Source: an uncultured Arcobacter sp. (GTDB taxonomy: Bacteria > Campylobacterota > Campylobacteria > Campylobacterales > Arcobacteraceae). Taken from it: a DNA stretch of 13,959 bases. This document shows, in pieces, positions 6,369 through 13,173 of this stretch; the first letter of the stretch is position 1, and each line of letters opens with the position of its first letter. The stretch lies in assembly GCA_937860115.1 (NCBI GenBank), contig CALMBI010000013.1, forward strand, positions 1 through 13,959, given 5' to 3'. Below the pieces are notes generated by a model. That model worked only from the letters and a program-made list of their open reading frames with translations, did not search any database and was not told where the DNA came from. Both the position numbers and the translations under genes were made by a program.

Positions 6369-7688
6369 CTAGTTTGCTTGTTGAGATTGTTCTGGTTTTG
6401 GCTTAGGTTTTTCTTCAAGTTTTGGCATAGAAAGGGCTGCTTTTTTTGTTTTGTTAGAAACTAAACCAAACTGATCAACTGCTTCAATCTCATAAGTATA
6501 GTCAATCCCCCTTATGACATCTGTATCTTCAAATCGTAAAGCTTGTACATTTTTAAACATTTTTTCACTTGATTGGAAGAAGCTTTCTTTGATAGTTTTA
6601 TATACATTATAGCTCACTGCTCTATCATCACCTTTTGTCCAATTTAAAATAACACCATTTGGTGTGATTTGAGCAAGAGTCATAGTTGGTTGTAGTGGAG
6701 CTGATAGTGTTTTACCCATTGTTGGAGCAAGTAATTTGATATCTGATTCTAAAGCATCCTTATCAAGTGTAGCGACTTTGTAAAATACAGTTTTGTCATT
6801 TTTATCAATTTTATGCTCAAATGTATTATCTTCTTTTCCTGCGGTAAATATTTTCTTATAACCGTCAGTTGCATCATCACTAGCATAGATATTGTAAGCT
6901 ACTTTATCTGCTTGTGTACTAGCTTTCCATGTGAGTACAATTTTTCTTGGTTGATCATGTGTAGCACTCGGCTCAAATGGTGCTATTGGAAGTGGTTTAG
7001 TCGTAGCAGTTACTATCTCACTTGGATTTGATTCAATACCATCAAAACTAATAGCTTTTAATCTATAGCTGTATGTTTGTGCATCTTTTAGATTCCCATC
7101 AATAAACTCTGCATTGAGTCTATTTTTAATAGGCGCAACTTTTTTCCAATCAGGTTCTGTTGAAGTACTTTTTTCTAATAAATACTCTTTAATAGATAAA
7201 AGATCGTGTGGTCTCCATTCAATTCTTATTTTTCTAGGAAGATTACTTGTGGCATGGATAAAAGAAACAGAATCAAATACCGGGTACGTTCGAACAGCTC
7301 TTGCATCACTTGGATTTGATTCAAATCCATTTTCACCAATTACTGAGATACAATAAGCATATTGAGTATTTGGAGTAAGATCACTATCTACATAGTGTTT
7401 CGTGTATTTATCTTTTACTGTTCCAACTCTTGTGTATTTTGAATCCTCTTTTTCTAGATCTTTTCTATATATATAGTAACCTGCAATATTTTCAACATCT
7501 GTTCCAATCCATTCGATACTAACAGATTTGATATCTGGCATAGTTTTGATAGTTTGTACATCTAAAACTGGTAATTTTTCATCAATTTTAGGTTCAGCAG
7601 TAGGAGTTTGAAGTGATTTTGGTGCTTCACAACCAGTTGTCAACATCAGCAAAGCAGCTAGAGATATACTTGTCATTAATCTTTTCAT
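6369..7688 (-). CDS. flpA: FlpA-like lipoprotein with four fibronectin type III repeats
   Basis: The 439-residue protein begins with a lipoprotein-like signal, MKRLM then a hydrophobic run ending LTTGC, with Cys20 the probable lipidated residue. The lipobox is slightly unusual, with Thr at -3. Four FN3-like repeats follow (about 40-134, 138-230, 236-322 and 330-420), each with a core Trp (60, 158, 254, 350), a Y-x-IY or equivalent strand and a Y-x-Y/YKV strand followed by GxESNPS or a variant. The tail is Pro/Lys/Gln-rich. It is placed exactly where C. jejuni carries flpA (Cj1279c), reported as a fibronectin-binding adhesin. Repeat 2 keeps WRPH (158-161), the first residues of the fibronectin-binding segment reported for FlpA. 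The function in this organism is unknown; scaffolding at the envelope is as likely as adhesion. AAGGA 7 nt upstream supports the start, which lies 62 nt inside rluD. Confidence 0.85.
   Translation of the reverse strand: MKRLMTSISLAALLMLTTGCEAPKSLQTPTAEPKIDEKLPVLDVQTIKTMPDIKSVSIEWIGTDVENIAGYYIYRKDLEKEDSKYTRVGTVKDKYTKHYVDSDLTPNTQYAYCISVIGENGFESNPSDARAVRTYPVFDSVSFIHATSNLPRKIRIEWRPHDLLSIKEYLLEKSTSTEPDWKKVAPIKNRLNAEFIDGNLKDAQTYSYRLKAISFDGIESNPSEIVTATTKPLPIAPFEPSATHDQPRKIVLTWKASTQADKVAYNIYASDDATDGYKKIFTAGKEDNTFEHKIDKNDKTVFYKVATLDKDALESDIKLLAPTMGKTLSAPLQPTMTLAQITPNGVILNWTKGDDRAVSYNVYKTIKESFFQSSEKMFKNVQALRFEDTDVIRGIDYTYEIEAVDQFGLVSNKTKKAALSMPKLEEKPKPKPEQSQQAN
6429..7571 (-). repeat. Four tandem FN3-like repeats in the FlpA-like protein
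   Basis: The core tryptophans fall at residues 60, 158, 254 and 350, a period of 98, 96 and 96 residues, in SIEW, RIEW, LTWK and LNWT contexts. Repeats 1 and 2 both end with G-x-ESNPS(D/E). The copies are diverged in DNA sequence, so this is an old domain array rather than a recent duplication. Confidence 0.8.
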
Positions 7689-8628
7689 CTATTATTCCTT
7701 GATCAAAATTTTGGGTTAATACATCTTGCATATCATTTGGTATAGGTGCTACAAATTTACAAATTTGATTTGTTATAGGATGTTGCAAATATAAACTAAA
7801 CGCATGCAAATAAATTCTATCTATGTTACTATCTTTGCTCTTAAATCCGTATAAATCATCTCCTAAGATTCTCCTATTTAAGGATTCTAAGTGGACTCTA
7901 ATCTGGTGTGTACGCCCTGTAAACAGTTTTGCACAAATCATTTCATATTTATGACTACTAGCCTCTTTGTTTTTGTTTTCTATCAGTTTTTTAAAGGCTG
8001 TTTTAGCATATCTTGCATCGTTTACAATTCCCATTTTTAAGCGATTATTTGGATTGCGTCCAATTGGTTTTTCAACTATTAGATCATTTTTTAATGGAAT
8101 ATCGATCACAGCTAAATAATATCTACCCATACTTTTATCTTCAAGTTGACTTGAAAGTGCACTATGAGCTTCATTTGTTTTTGCTACCACCATAAGCCCA
8201 CTTGTCCCTTTATCAAGTCTATGAACTATACCATGTCTCTCTTCTCCACTGATAGTTGAAAGTGAAATATTTTGAAGTTTAAGCCAATCAACTAGCGTTG
8301 GTTCTTTCACACTTGGCGCATCATGTACAATAAGCCCAGCAGGTTTATTGATAACCATAATCGCTTCATCTTCATAGATGATTTGTATATTGTAAGCTAA
8401 AATCTCTTCGTTTGAAAATTCGCTTTTTGTAGGGTCTGCATTTTTGATCTCTATAGAAATATTTTGTTCTAATTTCAATTTCAATCCATTTTTTATAATG
8501 ATTTTATCATCTACTTTTACACATCCATTTTTAATCAAACCCTCTATTTGATTTCTTGGGTATCCAGTAACATCAGATAAAAATTTATCTAATCTCTCCA
8601 CTTTTTCTACTTTAAAATTATTTATCAT
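7627..8628 (-). CDS. rluD: RluD-type 23S rRNA pseudouridine synthase
   Basis: The 333-residue protein has an N-terminal S4 RNA-binding domain (about 11-60; RLDKFLSD, LIKNGCVKVDD) and a RluA-family catalytic domain (about 82-300). The catalytic motif HRLDKGTSG (136-144) carries the nucleophile Asp139; GRTHQIRVHL (238-247) and INKPAGLIVH (93-102) complete the active site. The S4 domain plus GIVHRLDK-x-TSGLMVVAKT is RluD-like, predicting pseudouridines in helix 69 of 23S rRNA; RluC specificity cannot be excluded by eye. The last 19 codons and stop overlap the flpA signal-peptide codons in another frame. It is the first gene of the seven-gene operon, and I see no strong ribosome site before its ATG (only GAAAGAT). 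The same gene precedes flpA in Campylobacter and Helicobacter as I recall. Confidence 0.9.
   Translation of the reverse strand: MINNFKVEKVERLDKFLSDVTGYPRNQIEGLIKNGCVKVDDKIIIKNGLKLKLEQNISIEIKNADPTKSEFSNEEILAYNIQIIYEDEAIMVINKPAGLIVHDAPSVKEPTLVDWLKLQNISLSTISGEERHGIVHRLDKGTSGLMVVAKTNEAHSALSSQLEDKSMGRYYLAVIDIPLKNDLIVEKPIGRNPNNRLKMGIVNDARYAKTAFKKLIENKNKEASSHKYEMICAKLFTGRTHQIRVHLESLNRRILGDDLYGFKSKDSNIDRIYLHAFSLYLQHPITNQICKFVAPIPNDMQDVLTQNFDQGIIDEKINDKYISSCFADVDNWL
7696..7700 (-). promoter_or_regulatory. Ribosome binding site of flpA, inside rluD
   Basis: AAGGA lies 7 nt before the ATG at 7688 and within the rluD reading frame. It decides the flpA start and shows that the 62-nt overlap is used rather than an annotation artefact. 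Confidence 0.7.
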
Positions 8629-8666
8629 TTTGATTATCTTTCAGCCTATTTAAGGTATTGTTCGCT
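8629..8666. promoter_or_regulatory. 38-nt divergent spacer between rluD operon and rodA
   Basis: The two start codons face away from each other across 38 nt, so the promoters must lie in the spacer or extend into the neighbouring coding regions. AT-rich -10-like candidates exist (for example TATCTT at 8635-8640 on +), but none is convincing. The only clear element is AAGG at 8652-8655, a possible rodA ribosome site 11 nt before its ATG. Confidence 0.35.
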
Positions 8667-9773
8667 ATGAATTTATTTGATAAACGAATCATAGCACATT
8701 TTAATTATGAACTTATTTTGTTTATATTGCCACTCATTATTTTATCGAATGTCTTGATTGGCGAGATTAGCGATATGTTGGCTCAAAAACAATATATTTA
8801 TTATTTTATAGCTTTTATGCTTTTTATTGTAGTGCTTCTTTTACCTATTCGTGAAATGATCGATTTTATCCCTATCTTTTACTGGATTGGAATCGTTCTA
8901 CTTTTGGCTGTTTTACTTATAGGTACATCAAAACTAGGTGCTACAAGATGGCTCCATATTCCAATTATTAATCTCACTATCCAGCCGTCCGAACTCATAA
9001 AACCAGTTTTTTTACTTCAGATGGCGTTTCTGATCCATAAAAATCCCCCACCAAAAAATGGGTATCAAATAAGAGATTTTGCTTATATGTCGTTTTATAT
9101 TTTGTTACCATTTTTTTTAATCGCTGCGGAACCTGATCTTGGAACTGCATTAGTTATGCTTCTTGTCGGATATGGGATTTTATTTATTGTTGGTATTCAA
9201 AAAGAGATCTTAATGTGGATCGTTGGGATCATTGTAGTTGCTTCACCCCTTTTATATACATATGGAATCAAAGATTATCAAAAAAAAAGGATCACCGATT
9301 TTCTAAGTGAAAAACCAAGCTACCATGTACAACAATCGATTATTGCCATAGGATCTGGAGGTATTTTAGGAAAAGTTGAGGATGAAGCAACACAAGCTCA
9401 ACTAAAATTTTTGCCGATTGCTACAAGCGATTTTATATTTGCCTATGTCGTTGAAAGATATGGATTTTTAGGAGCTATTGGATTGGTTACTATTTATTTA
9501 CTTCTTATCTCTTATTTACTCCTTTTAAATTTTACATTCAGAAATGATTTTTTGATTACTGTTTTTGCAAGTGGTGTTGGACTGCTCATATTTTTTAATA
9601 TGAGTGTTAATATCTTAATGGTTATTGGTTTTGCACCTGTTGTTGGACTTCCACTTCCTATGTTTAGTTATGGTGGAAGTAGTTTTATAAATTATATAGT
9701 GATCATTGCTATTTTAGAAAATTTACTTGCATTTAGATTCAAAGTAGGGTATCAGTATCAGAAGTTTTTTTAA
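8667..9773 (+). CDS. rodA: RodA, SEDS peptidoglycan glycosyltransferase for cell elongation
   Basis: RodA polymerises lipid II into glycan strands during rod elongation, normally with a class B penicillin-binding protein (PBP2), whose gene is not in this window. The 368-residue protein is almost wholly hydrophobic, consistent with about ten membrane helices. SEDS motifs are present: QPSELIKP (106-113), AAEPDLGTA (153-161), the extracytoplasmic loop with LPIATSDFIFAYVVERYGF (249-267), which holds the presumed catalytic Asp255, and FSYGGSS (333-339). The family more often reads LPERHTDFIFA, so the residues just before the Asp differ. A TTG at 8658 would add three residues but leaves only 2 nt after AAGG; the ATG at 8667 gives the expected M-x-LFDKRIIAHF opening. 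It is also called mrdB. Position and motifs favour RodA over FtsW. Confidence 0.93.
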   Translation: MNLFDKRIIAHFNYELILFILPLIILSNVLIGEISDMLAQKQYIYYFIAFMLFIVVLLLPIREMIDFIPIFYWIGIVLLLAVLLIGTSKLGATRWLHIPIINLTIQPSELIKPVFLLQMAFLIHKNPPPKNGYQIRDFAYMSFYILLPFFLIAAEPDLGTALVMLLVGYGILFIVGIQKEILMWIVGIIVVASPLLYTYGIKDYQKKRITDFLSEKPSYHVQQSIIAIGSGGILGKVEDEATQAQLKFLPIATSDFIFAYVVERYGFLGAIGLVTIYLLLISYLLLLNFTFRNDFLITVFASGVGLLIFFNMSVNILMVIGFAPVVGLPLPMFSYGGSSFINYIVIIAILENLLAFRFKVGYQYQKFF

Positions 9774-9786
9774 GAAAACTTTTTTT
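9762..9786 (+). terminator. AT-rich terminator-like hairpin after rodA
   Basis: AAGTTTT (9762-9768) pairs with AAAACTT (9775-9781) around a 6-nt loop, and five more T follow (9782-9786). The rodA stop codon lies in the loop, and the T run overlaps the stop of the convergent transglutaminase-like gene. The stem has only one G-C pair, so termination would be weak. It is the only candidate between the two converging genes. Confidence 0.4.
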
Positions 9787-10675
9787 ACTCAAGCACTTTC
9801 ACATCAACACTTACACCAAGTCTACTCCCACCACTACTTTGAACAACTCCTTTGAGTGGAGCTATATCATGATAATCTCTACCAAATCCCAAAATTATAT
9901 ATTCTTCATTTGGTATTTTATTATTTGTTGGATCAAAATCAACCCAACCAATATCTGGAATATATACACTAAACCAAGCATGGCTAGCATCTGTTCCAAA
10001 AAGTTTTTCTTGTCCCTCTGCTGGAATCGTTCTGATATATCCACTTACATATCTTGTCGGGATGCCAAGTGTTCTAAGGGATGAGATTGCAAATTGTGCA
10101 AAATCTTGGCAAACACCTTTTTTTTCTCTAAAGATGAGGTCAATATGGGTTGTCACATCACTAAAACCACTCTCAAAATCAAAATCTTCAAAAATTCTAC
10201 CCATAAACTCAAAAACAGATTCAAACAATGGACGATCTGTATTAAAAGAATCTTTTACATATTCTAAGATCTCTTTATTTGCCATAGGGATAAGATCTGT
10301 ATGAAAAAGATACATTTTGGCATTATTGTCCTCTTTTTCTTGCCTTTTGAGTCTTTCTAAAGTCTCTTTATAAGTGATTGTAGAGTTTTGATAAGTTTCG
10401 ATAAGAGATCTGATATGTTTTTCATCTCTTTCTACTTTTGAGATAGCTTTAAGTACAAGATTCTTATGAGCTTCTTTGAAAGATATAAATTTATTCGTAT
10501 TTTCAAAAAAATCTAGAAATTCACTCTCCTCATAAGGTGTAGGAGAGACTACCAATTTATAATCTAAGAGTTTTTGAGTCTCTGTATCTTTTGGTTTTAA
10601 TCTTGCTATATTATGACTAAAAGTGACATATCCACCATATTCAAATGATGTTTCGTGATAAATTTCATAAATCAT
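9785..10675 (-). CDS. Transglutaminase-like protein with bacterial N-terminal domain
   Basis: The 296-residue cytoplasmic-looking protein (no signal peptide) has the bacterial transglutaminase N-terminal domain (about 1-80; IYHETSFEYGGYV, HNIARLKP) and a transglutaminase-like core with a complete papain-type triad: Cys189 in GVCQDFAQ, His232 in SHAWFSVYIP and Asp247 in VDFDPTNN. GIPTRYVSGY (204-213) is also typical. Proteins of this family are predicted to act as peptidases or amide-group transferases rather than classical crosslinkers. AAAGGG 5 nt upstream gives a good start, 11 nt after the ATP-grasp/alpha-E stop, so it is the last gene of that operon. In many bacteria the same three families travel together and are thought to process a peptide-like product; the substrate is not known. 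Confidence 0.88.
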   Translation of the reverse strand: MIYEIYHETSFEYGGYVTFSHNIARLKPKDTETQKLLDYKLVVSPTPYEESEFLDFFENTNKFISFKEAHKNLVLKAISKVERDEKHIRSLIETYQNSTITYKETLERLKRQEKEDNNAKMYLFHTDLIPMANKEILEYVKDSFNTDRPLFESVFEFMGRIFEDFDFESGFSDVTTHIDLIFREKKGVCQDFAQFAISSLRTLGIPTRYVSGYIRTIPAEGQEKLFGTDASHAWFSVYIPDIGWVDFDPTNNKIPNEEYIILGFGRDYHDIAPLKGVVQSSGGSRLGVSVDVKVLE

Positions 10676-10680
10676 TGTAA

Positions 10681-10686
10681 CCCTTT
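10681..10686 (-). promoter_or_regulatory. Ribosome binding site of the transglutaminase-like gene
   Basis: AAAGGG lies 5 nt before the ATG at 10675, directly after the stop of the upstream ATP-grasp/alpha-E gene. It contrasts with the lack of a clear site before that upstream gene. Confidence 0.65.
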
Positions 10687-13173
10687 TTAATCATTGTTAT
10701 GTGAAAAATATGTTTGTGTTAAAGCATCAGAAGCATTGATAAGGTACATTGATGTTTCAGATAAAAATTGATCTAGCTTTTCATACATAAATGCCTTCTC
10801 TTCAACATCAAGAAGCTCTTGTGGTGAGGAGAGTTTTATTTTAGAGTATGCTTTAAAGATTGGTTCTTCTGAACTACTTAAATAGTCATTGTTTTTTTGT
10901 CTTGGAAGCTCTTTAAGGTTTTGCAAAAGTTCAGAAAGAATATATATGAGTGATTTTGGATATTTTGGATTAAAAATCAAAAATTCAACTACATTGGCTA
11001 AATCCAAACTTGATTGGTAGTAAGCTCTATAAGAATTGTAACTCTCATGGGAATTTAAAAGTCCGTCGAGTACTTCATATTCAAGCATTTTTTCCACTTT
11101 TACCGAAAGAAGTGATCGTAGTTTTGAGATAAGAAGAAGTGATGATTCAATCTTACCACCAATATCAAACAAGATCAATCCTTGCTCTTTAAAAATAGAT
11201 TCATCAATAAGTTCTTTATACGACATAAGATAGATAAGAAGATTATTTATTTGATTGATATGCTCTCTAACTGGTTGCTCTTTTTGGGTTACGTAATGGT
11301 ACCATGATTTATTGAGTCTATCAAAGATTCTCCAAGCGTCTATTGTAAGGAGGTTTTTCACATTGATGTTTGAATTTGAAAGCATATTAATAGTAAAACT
11401 AAGGCTACCAACTCTATTTTGATTTTTGATGATATCGATCATCTCTGCTAAATGATCTATCTCTTTTTTTGGATCTAAAAATCCAGGGTAAGTCATGGTG
11501 AGATGAGTTGTTGCGATATTAAGAATTTGAGTTATTGTACTCCCTTTTTCACACCCATCATATTTATAAATATTCATCATGTGCTTGAGATTAAATCGTA
11601 TCATACGTGAAGATATAATAGCTCTTGTGATATATCTTCCAAGCCAGAAAAGATTTTCAGCACGTTTTGTTGATATATTTTCAAGTTTTGTATCTATATA
11701 GGCTCTTGTACTCAGTGGGTTTACAGGTGCTTTTTCATCAACACCAAGTATCCATAAATCTTTGCTATTTCCTCTACTCTGTCCTGTAAAAATGAGTGAA
11801 TCTTTAGAGGTAGCTACCCTTACAAGACCCCCCTTCATCACTTCATAATGATCCCCTTCTTTATAACTAAAAGCTCTAATGAGTGCATTTCTAGGCTCTA
11901 TATCTTTCCCTGTAAAAGATGGAGTAGTTGAAAAAGTGATATGTTCTTGACCAACATAAGCTTGTGGAAACTGTTTGATTTTATGTTTTAGTTTTTCAAT
12001 ATCTTCAGGTTTTAAATTATTCCCGATATAGGTTTCTAATTTTTCTGTTTTATCTATTTTTTTTATAATAAGTTCAGGAATATGCTCCAAAACATATTCT
12101 AGTTCATGTTCTTGTCCACACCACCATGTAGCTATTTGAGGTAGTATTAGCTCCTCATCCAAGAAGTACTTACAAATATTTTTCATAAATGGATTTAGAC
12201 CGCTATTTTCTAAAATCCCAATTCCAATAGGATTGATAATAGAGATATTATTGTTTCTAGCTACATTTAAAAGTCCTGTGACTCCAAGCCTTGAGTCATT
12301 TTTGAGTTCAAGTGGATCACAATACCTATCATCTATTCTTCGTAATATTCCATCAACTCTTTTGAGGCCATTAAGGTTTTTTAACCAAATATGATTATCT
12401 CTAGCAAGGAGGTCCTCTCCTTGAACAAGTGTTAAATCCAAAAATGCACTCAAATAAGAGTGTTCAAAATAGGTTTCATTATGGGGTCCTGGAGTGAGTA
12501 GTACTATGAGTGGACTTTCAGAGATCGTAGTACTTTTTTTGAGTGCTTTTTTAAATCCATCTATAAAACTAATTAGCTTTTTCATCTCAATATTTGGATA
12601 AAGCTCAGCCGAAATTGAGTTCATAGTAAGACGATTTTCTATCGCGTACCCAAGTCCTGATGGAGCGGAAGTTCTATCATTGATAAGCCAAAATTTTCCA
12701 TCAGGTCCCCTGCTAATATCAGCTGCATAAAATAAAAGATTGTAGTAATCTTTATTTCTAAATTTTGCAGCTTCTGGGATAAAACCTTTATGAGAGTAAA
12801 TGATCTCAGCGGGGATAATTCCATCAGAGATCAGTTTTTGATCAGTATAAATATCTTTATAGATCAGATCAAGTAGTTTAGCTCTTTGTTGTAAACCTTT
12901 TGAAACTTGATCCCATTCTTTTTCTTGTAGGACAAAAGGAATGGGATCAAGATTCCATTTTCTGTTTGTTCCATCTGGATCATTGTAAACATTGTATGTA
13001 ACGCCATTATCTTCAAGACGCCAGTCTATTTCTACTTGTTTTTGTTCTAATTTTTTGATACCAGTTTTTTTAAGAGCTTTGGCAATTCCTTGCCAATGCT
13101 CTCTTATTTCACAGTTTTCATCAAGCATCTCATCAAAAGATGCATTTACTCTACAAGTATCAAAAATCGCCAT
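10687..13173 (-). CDS. Circularly permuted ATP-grasp fused to alpha-E domain
   Basis: The 828-residue protein joins two parts often encoded separately. Residues 1 to about 485 are a circularly permuted ATP-grasp (CP_ATPgrasp family, formerly DUF404/DUF407): ISRGPDGKFWLINDRTSAPSGL falls at about 153-174, GYAIENR at 175-181, VDGILRRIDDRYCDPLEL at 273-290, the Asn-rich NVARNNNISIINPIG at 303-317 and EVMKGGLVRVA at 444-454. ATP-grasp enzymes ligate a carboxylate to an amine through an acyl phosphate. From about 495 on lies the mostly helical alpha-E domain (formerly DUF403), recognised by ISTKRAENLFWLGRYITRA (500-518). No signal peptide. The ATG directly follows the stop of the DUF2126 gene (TAGATG) without an obvious ribosome site, so translation is probably coupled. 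Predicted role: the ligase of an uncharacterised peptide-forming or amide-modifying system. The exact domain boundary is estimated by eye. Confidence 0.88.
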   Translation of the reverse strand: MAIFDTCRVNASFDEMLDENCEIREHWQGIAKALKKTGIKKLEQKQVEIDWRLEDNGVTYNVYNDPDGTNRKWNLDPIPFVLQEKEWDQVSKGLQQRAKLLDLIYKDIYTDQKLISDGIIPAEIIYSHKGFIPEAAKFRNKDYYNLLFYAADISRGPDGKFWLINDRTSAPSGLGYAIENRLTMNSISAELYPNIEMKKLISFIDGFKKALKKSTTISESPLIVLLTPGPHNETYFEHSYLSAFLDLTLVQGEDLLARDNHIWLKNLNGLKRVDGILRRIDDRYCDPLELKNDSRLGVTGLLNVARNNNISIINPIGIGILENSGLNPFMKNICKYFLDEELILPQIATWWCGQEHELEYVLEHIPELIIKKIDKTEKLETYIGNNLKPEDIEKLKHKIKQFPQAYVGQEHITFSTTPSFTGKDIEPRNALIRAFSYKEGDHYEVMKGGLVRVATSKDSLIFTGQSRGNSKDLWILGVDEKAPVNPLSTRAYIDTKLENISTKRAENLFWLGRYITRAIISSRMIRFNLKHMMNIYKYDGCEKGSTITQILNIATTHLTMTYPGFLDPKKEIDHLAEMIDIIKNQNRVGSLSFTINMLSNSNINVKNLLTIDAWRIFDRLNKSWYHYVTQKEQPVREHINQINNLLIYLMSYKELIDESIFKEQGLILFDIGGKIESSLLLISKLRSLLSVKVEKMLEYEVLDGLLNSHESYNSYRAYYQSSLDLANVVEFLIFNPKYPKSLIYILSELLQNLKELPRQKNNDYLSSSEEPIFKAYSKIKLSSPQELLDVEEKAFMYEKLDQFLSETSMYLINASDALTQTYFSHNND

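Noticed and set aside
9839..10304. Two + strand frames opposite the transglutaminase-like gene
   Set aside because: They are antisense shadows of a gene with an intact catalytic triad, lack ribosome sites and have no recognisable domains.
12639..12824. 61-codon minus-strand frame within the ATP-grasp gene
   Set aside because: It is an alternate frame of a well-conserved ATP-grasp region and has no independent support.
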